Positions 7,003 to 13,724 of a DNA stretch of 18,236 nt are shown here, piece by piece; position 1 is the first letter of the stretch; each line of letters opens with the position of its first letter. The stretch spans positions 1-18,236 of the forward strand of contig CAAEBN010000002.1 in assembly GCA_900754075.1 (NCBI GenBank). The letters are read 5' to 3'. Position numbers and translations under genes: made by a program. This stretch comes from an uncultured Collinsella sp. Its GTDB lineage: Bacteria; Actinomycetota; Coriobacteriia; Coriobacteriales; Coriobacteriaceae. A model generated the notes under the pieces. It did not search any database and was not told where the DNA came from. It worked only from the letters and a program-made list of their open reading frames with translations.

Positions 7003-7053
7003 TGGCCGATGGCTGGGCCGGCGGTGTCACCAGAACAACCATGCGAACGAACG

Positions 7054-7083
7054 GGGTGCGGACACCATGGGGCGTCCGCACCC
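7054..7083 (+). promoter_or_regulatory. Strong hairpin ahead of the kinase start
   Basis: GGGTGCGGAC (7054-7063) is a perfect inverted repeat of GTCCGCACCC (7074-7083) with a 10-base loop. It lies between the HTH-like gene and the probable kinase start, ending 6 bases before ATG 7090. No U-run follows. It may attenuate or reduce kinase expression relative to the gene upstream. Confidence 0.5.
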
Positions 7084-7089
7084 TGCGTT

Positions 7090-8502
7090 ATGATGGACGC
7101 TATGGATACTCAGAGCCCAACATATTCCGATGACGAGCTGACTGCTTCACTTGTCGAGCATTTGGCGTCGCTCGACCGCGATGACAGCTATCGTGTGGAG
7201 CGCGTGCTCAAGTTCTCGGATGTCGAGACGACCGAACTCGTCTATTTTGAGGGCTCTGGCGGCGGGTCTCTCGGTCCCTTTGTCCGCAAGCGCATCGATG
7301 CTTCGGCGCAGATTGGCGGAGCATATGAGCGCCTGTTTGCGGCCCAGCGCGCCGGTCGTCGTTTTGAGCATTTGCCTCGAATCGTCGATTGCCGCCGTGT
7401 GGGCGACGAGCTTGACGTGGTGATGGAGTATGTCGAAGGCGAAACGCTCGAGGCGCTCGTGGGACGCTTGGGTGCGACGCCCGATTATGCCCGCGGGCTG
7501 TATCCCGTTCTGTGTGAAGCGGTGGGCGAGCTGCATGCTGGTTTTGCAGCTGCGGGGGAGCCGGAGGTACCGGTGATCCACCGCGATCTTAAGCCCTCGA
7601 ACATCATCGTATCGGGCGTGAGGTATGCGGCCGATGCTGGCATGACCTTCTCGTCGCTGGTGATTATTGACCTGGGAATCGCGCGCGTTTGGCGCGATGG
7701 CGCCGACGCCGACACCGTCAAGTTTGGCACGCGTTCCTATGCGCCGCCCGAGCAGTTTGGGTTTGGGCAGACGAGCGTCCGCAGCGATATTTACGCGCTG
7801 GGCGCACTGCTGTTCTTTTGCCTAACGGGAACTGACCCCAAACCGGGGCGGGCCATACGTGAGCAATGCGAGACGCACGGTATGCCAATCCCGCTTGCCG
7901 ATGCGGTTTGCATGGCGATGGCGCTCGATCCCGCCAAGCGCTTTGCGAGTGCAAAGGCACTGGGGCATGCTGCGCGTGCGGCGTATGAGCTATGTCTCCC
8001 TGCACCGTCGCCCGTGACCATTTCTGCTGCCAGTGTGCCCCGGGTCGCGGCGTCACAGGTGCAGTGGGTACAGCAGCCGGTTGCCCTCTCGCTTCCGTCT
8101 TCTGCAAACCGGCGTTCGATCGTCTCTCCCGTGACGTCCAAATGTGCGCGTCTGCTCTCGCGTATCCCCGAGTCCGTGGGGCGCATATGGAACGGATGCG
8201 TCTATGCGACAACATTGTTGCTGCTGATGGGTAGCCATTTTGCGGTATTTACGCCGACGGGCGAAAACCGAAACTATCCAATGTGGTTTTTGGCACTTGA
8301 GTATTTCTTTATGGTCGATGGCCTGGTGCTGCTCGTTACATTCGGAATGCTCGACCGGCGTAGGCTTCGACGTCGTTTTCCGGTGCTCGATCGGTATCGG
8401 GGGAGTGCTTTTGTCGAACTATGGTTCAAGGCGCTCGGGTTTATGTTTGCCGTCATGTGCGTCGTCGTTATTATCGGCAACGCGACCGGTGTCGTCTCTT
8501 AA
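7090..8502 (+). CDS. Membrane-anchored serine/threonine protein kinase
   Basis: This is a Hanks-type kinase (470 residues). The catalytic domain (about 33-325) has a probable ATP lysine at K67 (FVRKRI), the catalytic loop HRDLKPSN at 164-171, DLG in place of DFG at 194-196, the activation/P+1 segment GTRSYAPPEQ (213-222), and SDIYALG (232-238). A Ser/Pro/Ala-rich linker precedes three C-terminal membrane helices (about 375-395, 405-425 and 440-465), so the kinase domain should be cytosolic and C-terminally anchored; there is no PASTA repeat. The start is uncertain. ATG 7090, 7093 and 7102 are all possible with weak ribosome-binding sites, and a longer frame from 7009 would run through the strong hairpin. 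The glycine-rich loop is poorly formed, though the catalytic residues are present. Confidence 0.85.
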   Translation: MMDAMDTQSPTYSDDELTASLVEHLASLDRDDSYRVERVLKFSDVETTELVYFEGSGGGSLGPFVRKRIDASAQIGGAYERLFAAQRAGRRFEHLPRIVDCRRVGDELDVVMEYVEGETLEALVGRLGATPDYARGLYPVLCEAVGELHAGFAAAGEPEVPVIHRDLKPSNIIVSGVRYAADAGMTFSSLVIIDLGIARVWRDGADADTVKFGTRSYAPPEQFGFGQTSVRSDIYALGALLFFCLTGTDPKPGRAIREQCETHGMPIPLADAVCMAMALDPAKRFASAKALGHAARAAYELCLPAPSPVTISAASVPRVAASQVQWVQQPVALSLPSSANRRSIVSPVTSKCARLLSRIPESVGRIWNGCVYATTLLLLMGSHFAVFTPTGENRNYPMWFLALEYFFMVDGLVLLVTFGMLDRRRLRRRFPVLDRYRGSAFVELWFKALGFMFAVMCVVVIIGNATGVVS

Positions 8503-8509
8503 AAAATCG

Positions 8510-8535
8510 AAAAGGGCCCCGTTTGGGGCCCTTTT
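8510..8535. terminator. Bidirectional rho-independent terminator
   Basis: AAAAGGGCCCC and GGGGCCCTTTT flank a GTTT loop, giving an 11-bp stem with U-runs in both directions. It lies between the convergent kinase and hydrolase genes. Confidence 0.9.
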
Positions 8536-8545
8536 GCAGTTGCAC

Positions 8546-9679
8546 TTAAATACGGTTCATTTGATTGGCGACCTTGTTGTACCAGTCCTGCCACGTGGGC
8601 GGGCAGTACTTCTTGGCGGCTGCCGGGGTAAGCGTGGAGCCATAGTTGGCGCCCAGGTAGGCAACGTGGGCGGAGACACCCTCGCTCCAGCTGCCAAAGC
8701 TACGCCAACCGCCGCCGCGGGCACTCCAGCCCCAGGCGTTATAGGAGCCGGCGCAATAGAGGCCCTTGCTGCTCTCGATACAGGCGATGGCGGGGGACCA
8801 ACGGGGATCGACGCCGGTATTCCAGGCGGCAACGGCAAAATTGTAGCCCTGGCCTGCCATAGGGGAGCCGGCAAGGTAGTTGTCGATGCGGCTCGTCCAC
8901 TCGTTAATGAACGAGTCGTAATCGGAATTGCCGCTGTCGGGGCTGTTCGGCGTGGTGTCGATGGTGGTGTTGGAGTTGGTGGCCTGACTGTTGGAGTTAT
9001 TGCCGCTCACGCCGGTACCCGAGATCTTCTCGGCGGCAGCGGCCTTGTCGGCCTCGAGCTTTGCCAACTCGGCGGCATTTTCCTGCTCGGCCCTTGCCTG
9101 CGCCTCGCTGCGGAGCTGCTGTGCCTGGGCCAGCGCGTCCTCGGCATTCTTTTGCTCGTCCTCGAGCTGAGACTTGGCCTGATCGAGCTCGGTTTTGTTC
9201 TGCTCGAGCTCGGTCTGCATCTTGTTAAGCTCTTCGATCTCGTCGACGCTCGAGCTCGTAATCTGGTTGGTGTATTTGCAGGTGGTGATAAAGTCGCCCA
9301 AGCTCTGCGTGTTCACCAGGAAGCTCACGATGGGGCTGGTGCCCTTCTGGTACTTATACAGATCGCGCATGGCGGAGCTTGCCTTGGCCTGCTGCTCGGG
9401 TAGCTCGGCCTCAATCTTATCGATGTTCGCCTCATTGGAGTCGATCTGCTTTTGCAGATCCTCGAGCTTGGTTCGGGCGTCGTTGTAGGCGCTCGTAGCG
9501 TCCTCGATTTTTTTCTGGGCGGCGGAAAGCTGATCCTGCGTTGCCTGCGAGGCGGCATAGGCCGCGACGGGGGAGAGCATCGGCGTGGCCGTCAGCGCGA
9601 CGGCGAGCGCGGCGCTCGTGATGATACGAGCCGGCTTCGACGCGACGAGCGCTGCGGTGCGATGGTTCGAATGCTGCAT
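8546..9679 (-). CDS. Secreted coiled-coil peptidoglycan hydrolase (PcsB-like N-terminus, lysozyme-like C-terminus)
   Basis: The 377-residue precursor has a Sec signal peptide with probable cleavage after AAYA (about residue 42). A long Ala/Glu/Gln/Lys-rich coiled coil (about 48-235) contains an interrupting segment around LYKYQKGTSPIVSFLVNTQS, as in PcsB/CwlO-type regulators. A Ser/Asn/Thr linker (about 236-270) leads to a C-terminal domain with IACIESSKG and YNAWGW, like lysozyme/glucosaminidase-fold hydrolases, where the Glu is the likely catalytic acid. The ATG at 9679 follows AGAGGGA; a TTG five codons upstream would contain that site. It probably cuts or helps cut septal peptidoglycan outside the cell. 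Calling it a hydrolase is inference from fold-like motifs. Confidence 0.8.
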   Translation of the reverse strand: MQHSNHRTAALVASKPARIITSAALAVALTATPMLSPVAAYAASQATQDQLSAAQKKIEDATSAYNDARTKLEDLQKQIDSNEANIDKIEAELPEQQAKASSAMRDLYKYQKGTSPIVSFLVNTQSLGDFITTCKYTNQITSSSVDEIEELNKMQTELEQNKTELDQAKSQLEDEQKNAEDALAQAQQLRSEAQARAEQENAAELAKLEADKAAAAEKISGTGVSGNNSNSQATNSNTTIDTTPNSPDSGNSDYDSFINEWTSRIDNYLAGSPMAGQGYNFAVAAWNTGVDPRWSPAIACIESSKGLYCAGSYNAWGWSARGGGWRSFGSWSEGVSAHVAYLGANYGSTLTPAAAKKYCPPTWQDWYNKVANQMNRI

Positions 9680-9740
9680 CCAGTCCCTCTGCAATCAATC
9701 GTAGGTTATTGGTCGAGGTGTATTCTACTACTGCTTTCGA

Positions 9741-9788
9741 CCTCAACTTGAACCTTAAAGGTTCTAAAGGGTCAAGTTAAACTTGAGG
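9741..9788. repeat. Palindrome cluster upstream of the cell-wall hydrolase
   Basis: Three overlapping dyads occur in 48 bases: CCTCAA (9741-9746) with TTGAGG (9783-9788), GAACCT-taa-AGGTTC (9750-9764), and CAAGTT-a-AACTTG (9773-9785). They sit 15 to 60 bases upstream of a TAGAAT -10-like box for the minus-strand hydrolase (9722-9727). This could be an operator; no regulator is identified. Confidence 0.45.
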
Positions 9789-9856
9789 CTTTAGCCTTGA
9801 CCTGCGGGAATGGTGAATTGTTGAGAAACCATAGAGTTCAACTTTAACGTTACGGC

Positions 9857-9922
9857 ACCCTGTTGCAACGGGATTTTTGGCTGTAAAAGCTACCTTAACG
9901 TGGGGTTTTGCAACTACAGGGT
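9857..9922 (-). other. Inverted repeat spanning the MOSC gene 3' end
   Basis: ACCCT plus GTTGCAA (9857-9868) pairs with TTGCAAC (9908-9914) plus AGGGT (9918-9922), with a 3-base bulge and a long loop. One arm overlaps the MOSC stop codon. It may form a 3'-end structure of that transcript. Confidence 0.35.
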
Positions 9923-10546
9923 TCCTTCGCGACGAGCCCGCTCCACCTCTTTGAGTGCCTCGGCGGGAGTGAAGGAACAGGTGCCGTCGCCGAGCCTGAC
10001 CACCTGGACGTCGTCACCGACATGGACTTCTCCGCCCTGCAGCACGACGCCAAAAATGCCCTCGTGGGGGAAGATACAGTCGCCGGTGAGATAGTAGATG
10101 GCACAGCGTGTGTGACAGACTTTGCCGATCTGGCTGATTTCGACGAGCACTTCGCTACCGAGTTTGAGCTGCGTGCCCAAGGGGAGTGAGAGCAGGTTGA
10201 TGCCCTGGGTGGTGAAGTTCTCGCCAAAGTCGCCCTCGTGCACATCGAGCCCGCGCGCCTGCGCCGTCTGGATAGACTCTGCAGCTAAAAAGGAAACCTG
10301 GCGGTGCCAATGCCCGGCGTGCGCATCGGAGGCGAGGCCAAACTGCTCGATGACGGTGTCGTGCCCGTCGGCGACGGGTGACTTACGCGTGCCTTTGTGC
10401 TCCGACGTGTTGATTGAGACGATGCGGGCAGGCCCGTTGTAAGCATCGTTTGCGGTGCGTAGGGGAGCTGCCGTCTGGGCCCGATCCGCAAGTTCGCGCT
10501 TTGCGGCGTCAATGATGGGGTTGTTGATTGGATGAGCCTGGGGCAC
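9914..10546 (-). CDS. MOSC-domain protein
   Basis: MOSC domains occur at the C-terminus of molybdenum cofactor sulfurases and in stand-alone proteins that bind sulfurated or molybdopterin-type ligands through a conserved Cys. The 210-residue protein has the MOSC landmarks GLASDAHAGHWHRQVSFL, GDFGENFTTQGINL and the Cys-containing CHTRCAIYYLTGDCIFPHEG. GTG 10546 is the start, with AAAGG 6 bases upstream. No other molybdenum genes are visible in the window, so the partner enzyme is unknown. Family assignment is firm; exact role is not. Confidence 0.85.
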   Translation of the reverse strand: MPQAHPINNPIIDAAKRELADRAQTAAPLRTANDAYNGPARIVSINTSEHKGTRKSPVADGHDTVIEQFGLASDAHAGHWHRQVSFLAAESIQTAQARGLDVHEGDFGENFTTQGINLLSLPLGTQLKLGSEVLVEISQIGKVCHTRCAIYYLTGDCIFPHEGIFGVVLQGGEVHVGDDVQVVRLGDGTCSFTPAEALKEVERARREGTL

Positions 10547-10680
10547 GGTGCACCTTTCGACGGGGCGGGCAACATGTTGAATCCTACAACAACGGTGGGT
10601 TCATTGCCCGTTGTCGTACGCCGGTGATTGCCGCCTTCGTGCTGGATTATTACGCCGATTGCCATAGATACGGTGGAGCT

Positions 10681-10710
10681 TTGGGCGCCGGCGGCTCGGC
10701 ACGCTAGAAT
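10681..10710 (+). promoter_or_regulatory. Putative promoter of the D-Asp ligase/racemase operon
   Basis: TTGGGC (10681-10686) and TAGAAT (10705-10710), 18 bases apart, precede the ATP-grasp gene and would give a leader of about 50 bases. The -10 is good; the -35 matches only at TTG. Confidence 0.4.
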
Positions 10711-10766
10711 AAATCAGTTGCACAAAGACCGCCCGTCGTGTGGGCAGTTCTAGATAGGAAGTTTCC

Positions 10767-12023
10767 ATGGCATTGCAGTTTACAGAGCGCGAGTTTATCC
10801 CCGTGCTGCTCGGCGGCGACATCAACGCGTATTCGGTGGCGCGCGCTTTCTACGAGGAGTATCAGGTTAAGAGCCTGGTCTTTGGCAAGTACCAGACCGG
10901 CCCCGCGTATCGCAGCCAGATTATCGACTACACGCCTAACGTGGATATCGACACCATGCCGGTCATGATTGAGACCGTTAACGGCGTCGCACAGGCCAAT
11001 CCTGATAAGAAGATTATTCTCATGGGCTGCGGCGACAACTACGTCGCGCTTGCCGCGCAGGCGCAGGACGCCGGCCAGCTTGCCTCGAACGTCATCGCGC
11101 CCTATGCGCCCTACAGCATGCTCGAGCAGTGCCAGAAGAAGGAGATCTTCTACGAGCTGTGCGAGAAGCACGGTGTGCCCTATCCGCATACGTTTACCTT
11201 TACCATGGCGATGCTCAACGCTCAGGGTGAGGCTTCCGCCGAGGTGCTCGACCAGATTGACTTCCCCTTTCCGATGATTCTGAAGCCCTCTGACGGCATC
11301 ATGTGGTGGGAGCACGAGTTCGAGGGTCAGAAGAAGGCCTACGAGATTGCCGATCGCGCCGAGCTGGAACAGGTCATTCGCGATGTGTACGCCAGCGGCT
11401 ACACCGATGACCTCATCTTGCAGGACCGCGTGCCCGGCAACGACGAGTACATGCGCGTGCTTACCAGTTATTCCGACCGCAACGGCAAGGTTCGTATGAT
11501 GTGCCTGGGCCACGTGCTGCTCGAGGAGCATCAGCCCCACGGTGTCGGCAACCATGCCTGCATCATCACTGAGCCCAACGACGAGCTCATGGATGGCGTG
11601 CGCAAGCTGCTTGAGGACCTTAAGTTTACGGGCTTCTCCAACTTCGACGTCAAGTACGACGAGCGCGATGGCTCGTTTAAGTTCTTCGACTTCAACACGC
11701 GTCAGGGCCGCAGTAATTACTATGTCACCAATAGTGGCTTTAACGTTGCTAAATACGTGGTGGATGAGTACGTCTATAACCGCCCGTTTGAGCCGGAATT
11801 TGTGACGGCGCAGGATGAGGCGCTGTGGATGGTTGTTCCTATGGGCGTCGTTGACAAGTATGTCAAGGATCCCGAGCTGCGTGCGAAGGCGCATCGTCTG
11901 GCCAAGGAGGGCAAGGCTGCCGATCCTTCGTTTATGAAGGGTGATTTTGTCTTTAACCGCTGGTTGCGCATGTGGCACACCAAGCTGCGTCACTTTAAGC
12001 TGTTCAAGACGTATTACAAGTAG
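10767..12023 (+). CDS. ATP-grasp D-aspartate ligase-like protein (peptidoglycan cross-bridge)
   Basis: The 418-residue cytosolic protein has the sequence pattern I associate with the enterococcal D-aspartate ligase: FIPVLLGGDINAYSVARAF at the N-terminus, IILMGCGDNY, FPFPMILKPSDG (ATP-grasp lysine), MRVLTSYSDRNGKVRMMCLG, and the metal/ATP end FFDFNTRQGRSNYYVT. Such enzymes activate D-Asp with ATP and attach it to the side-chain amino group of the diamino acid of UDP-MurNAc-pentapeptide. The next gene is an aspartate/glutamate racemase, the expected supplier of D-Asp, which supports the role. AGGAAG precedes the ATG. The acceptor (Lys, Orn or DAP) cannot be read from sequence. A different carboxylate-amine ligase is the alternative. 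Confidence 0.8.
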   Translation: MALQFTEREFIPVLLGGDINAYSVARAFYEEYQVKSLVFGKYQTGPAYRSQIIDYTPNVDIDTMPVMIETVNGVAQANPDKKIILMGCGDNYVALAAQAQDAGQLASNVIAPYAPYSMLEQCQKKEIFYELCEKHGVPYPHTFTFTMAMLNAQGEASAEVLDQIDFPFPMILKPSDGIMWWEHEFEGQKKAYEIADRAELEQVIRDVYASGYTDDLILQDRVPGNDEYMRVLTSYSDRNGKVRMMCLGHVLLEEHQPHGVGNHACIITEPNDELMDGVRKLLEDLKFTGFSNFDVKYDERDGSFKFFDFNTRQGRSNYYVTNSGFNVAKYVVDEYVYNRPFEPEFVTAQDEALWMVVPMGVVDKYVKDPELRAKAHRLAKEGKAADPSFMKGDFVFNRWLRMWHTKLRHFKLFKTYYK

Positions 12024-12032
12024 ATGAGCGCG

Positions 12033-12062
12033 GCGCCCGCCCGGTTTGCATCGGACGGGCGC
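12033..12062 (+). other. Intercistronic GC-rich hairpin
   Basis: GCGCCCGCCCG (12033-12043) pairs with CGGACGGGCGC (12052-12062) at 10 of 11 positions around an 8-base loop. It lies in the 84-base gap between ligase and racemase and lacks a U-run. It may stabilise or attenuate the downstream message. Confidence 0.45.
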
Positions 12063-12107
12063 GGGCATGATACGAGCAATTGCGCGGGCGTCACCAAGGA
12101 GGCGGCG

Positions 12108-12854
12108 ATGGAAAAGCTGGGAGTTATCGGCGGCATGGGCGCCGAGGCCACGTCGTATTACTACGACCAGGTCGTGCGTCATACGGCTGCTACCTGTGAT
12201 CAGGAGCATATCGACATGGTGGTGCTTTCCAAGTCGACCATGCCCGACCGTACGCTGGCCATCAAGACCGGTGAGCATGCCGAGCTGCTGGCGACCATGA
12301 AAGAGTGCGCCCAAGCGCTCGAGTCGCTGGGCTGCGCGCACATAGCGATTCCCTGCAACACGTCACACTACTTCTACGACCAGATCCAGTCGTTTACGAA
12401 GGTGCCGATTATCCACATGCCGCGCGAGTCGGTGCGCTATGCTCTGGCCGGCGCGGTGATGGGGGAGTGCGAGTTCGACCCCAACCTGAGTATGCCGGCC
12501 GAGCCGGTGCACAAGATCGGCATCATGGGCACCGACGGTACCGTGGGCGCAGACGTCTATGGGCGCGAATGTGAGACCGCGGGCGTTGAGGTCGTCTATC
12601 CCAGTGAAAAGCGTCAGGCCGACGTGATGTCGCTCATCTACGACGATGTGAAGGCCGGGCGCGAGCCCGATATGGATAAGTTCGACCGCGTGATGTGGGA
12701 GTTCGCCCGTAGCGGCTGCGACCGCGTCATCCTGGCCTGCACGGAGCTTTCGGTGTTGCAGAAGTATCGCGAGATGCCCGAGATCACCCTCGATGCGATG
12801 GATGTCCTGGTACGCGAGTCCATCATTCGCAGCGGCGTCCCCTACCGCCTCTAG
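12108..12854 (+). CDS. Aspartate/glutamate racemase family protein
   Basis: This is a cofactor-independent two-cysteine racemase. The 248-residue protein has GVIGGMGAEAT (5-15), the first catalytic Cys83 in IPCNTSH, GIMGTDGT (138-145), and the second Cys211 in ILACTELS, all at family-typical positions. AAGGAGG 6-7 bases before ATG 12108 fixes this start; the longer in-frame extension back to 12024 would have no such site and would translate the intercistronic hairpin. The pairing with a D-Asp ligase suggests L-Asp to D-Asp conversion for the cell wall, though broad-specificity amino acid racemases share these motifs. Confidence 0.85.
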   Translation: MEKLGVIGGMGAEATSYYYDQVVRHTAATCDQEHIDMVVLSKSTMPDRTLAIKTGEHAELLATMKECAQALESLGCAHIAIPCNTSHYFYDQIQSFTKVPIIHMPRESVRYALAGAVMGECEFDPNLSMPAEPVHKIGIMGTDGTVGADVYGRECETAGVEVVYPSEKRQADVMSLIYDDVKAGREPDMDKFDRVMWEFARSGCDRVILACTELSVLQKYREMPEITLDAMDVLVRESIIRSGVPYRL

Positions 12855-12860
12855 CCGCCG

Positions 12861-12899
12861 ACCTGCCAAAAAGGGATAGGTTTATTTTGGTAGGTTTTA
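12861..12899 (+). terminator. Rho-independent terminator 1 after the racemase
   Basis: ACCTGCCAAAA (12861-12871) pairs with TTTTGGTAGGT (12885-12895), 11 bp with one G-U. TTTAT follows. It comes 7 bases after the racemase stop. Confidence 0.6.
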
Positions 12900-12913
12900 T
12901 CTGGGAAAACAGT

Positions 12914-12950
12914 AAGGCCTCGGCTCGTTTGGTGCGAGCCGAGGCCTTTT
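12914..12950. terminator. Bidirectional terminator 2 between racemase and ecfT
   Basis: AAGGCCTCGGCTCG and CGAGCCGAGGCCTT form a perfect 14-bp stem with a 7-base loop, followed by TT on the plus strand and preceded by AA. It separates convergent operons. Confidence 0.88.
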
Positions 12951-12977
12951 GCATTTGCCGGTTGCTGCCAGCGATTG

Positions 12978-13724
12978 CTAGAACAGGAAGCCGATGGCGA
13001 TAAGGGCGATGCTGACGATAAGTACGGCGATATCCAGGCCTTTGATGGGGTAGCGCTTATACGAACTCGTACGCGTGCGCAGGTAGAAGCCTCGCTGCTC
13101 GGCGGCAAGCGCGGCGGCATCGGTTTTGCCCACGCTCGAGATAAGTAGTGGCACGCACAGCGGCAGCATAAGCTTGAGTTTCTTGACGGGATTCTTAGTG
13201 TCGTATTCGACGCCGCGTGCAGTCTGTGCCTCCATGATGGCGTTCATTTCCTGGCCAAATACCGGCACAAAGCGCAGTGCCGTGGTAAAGGTGAAGGCAT
13301 AACGATATGGCACGTGCAGCACCTCGACGCAGGCGTTGGCGAGGTCGTTGAGCTTGGTCACCATAAGCATGAGGATGAGTGGCAGCGCCACGCCCAACAG
13401 GCGTAGGCAGGCCTTCGATCCGGTAATGAGGCCCGTGTCGGTGATAAAGCCCCACACCATGTTGCCGTCGCGCATAAAGGCCAGCTGAAGCACCAGCATG
13501 ATAAACGCGAGCGGAATCAGCAGCTTGAGTAGCGAGAGAAGACGGTCGACGACGCCGGCGTAGGCGCCCAGTGCGAGGGTGAGCGCCAAAAAGCTCAACA
13601 GCGCCACGTAGGTATCGGACAGGAAGATGCCGATGATGATGGCGGCGGCAAGGCCCAGTTTGACGACCGGGTTCAAGCGGTGCAGCAGTGTATCGCCCGG
13701 CATATAGTCGATGACGTTAACCAC
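12978..13724 (-). CDS. ecfT: ECF transporter transmembrane component EcfT
   Basis: This is the membrane coupling subunit that connects the ATPases to the substrate-binding S component. The 248-residue protein has about five to six membrane helices (about 22-38, 40-58, 66-84, 103-123 and 230-248) and the two cytosolic coupling motifs: TARGVEY (168-174) and EQRGFYLR (209-216, the second Ala-Arg-Gly-type motif with Gln for Ala). The start is GTG at 13724 with GAGGAG upstream; it overlaps the ATPase gene by 8 bases, so the two are translationally coupled. It is the last gene of the trpP-ecfA-ecfT operon. Confidence 0.9.
   Translation of the reverse strand: MVNVIDYMPGDTLLHRLNPVVKLGLAAAIIIGIFLSDTYVALLSFLALTLALGAYAGVVDRLLSLLKLLIPLAFIMLVLQLAFMRDGNMVWGFITDTGLITGSKACLRLLGVALPLILMLMVTKLNDLANACVEVLHVPYRYAFTFTTALRFVPVFGQEMNAIMEAQTARGVEYDTKNPVKKLKLMLPLCVPLLISSVGKTDAAALAAEQRGFYLRTRTSSYKRYPIKGLDIAVLIVSIALIAIGFLF

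Noticed and set aside
10704..12341. Minus-strand open frame of 545 codons opposite the ATP-grasp and racemase genes
   Set aside because: It runs antisense across two well-supported genes and their gap, with low-complexity Val/Leu/His-rich sequence typical of antisense frames.
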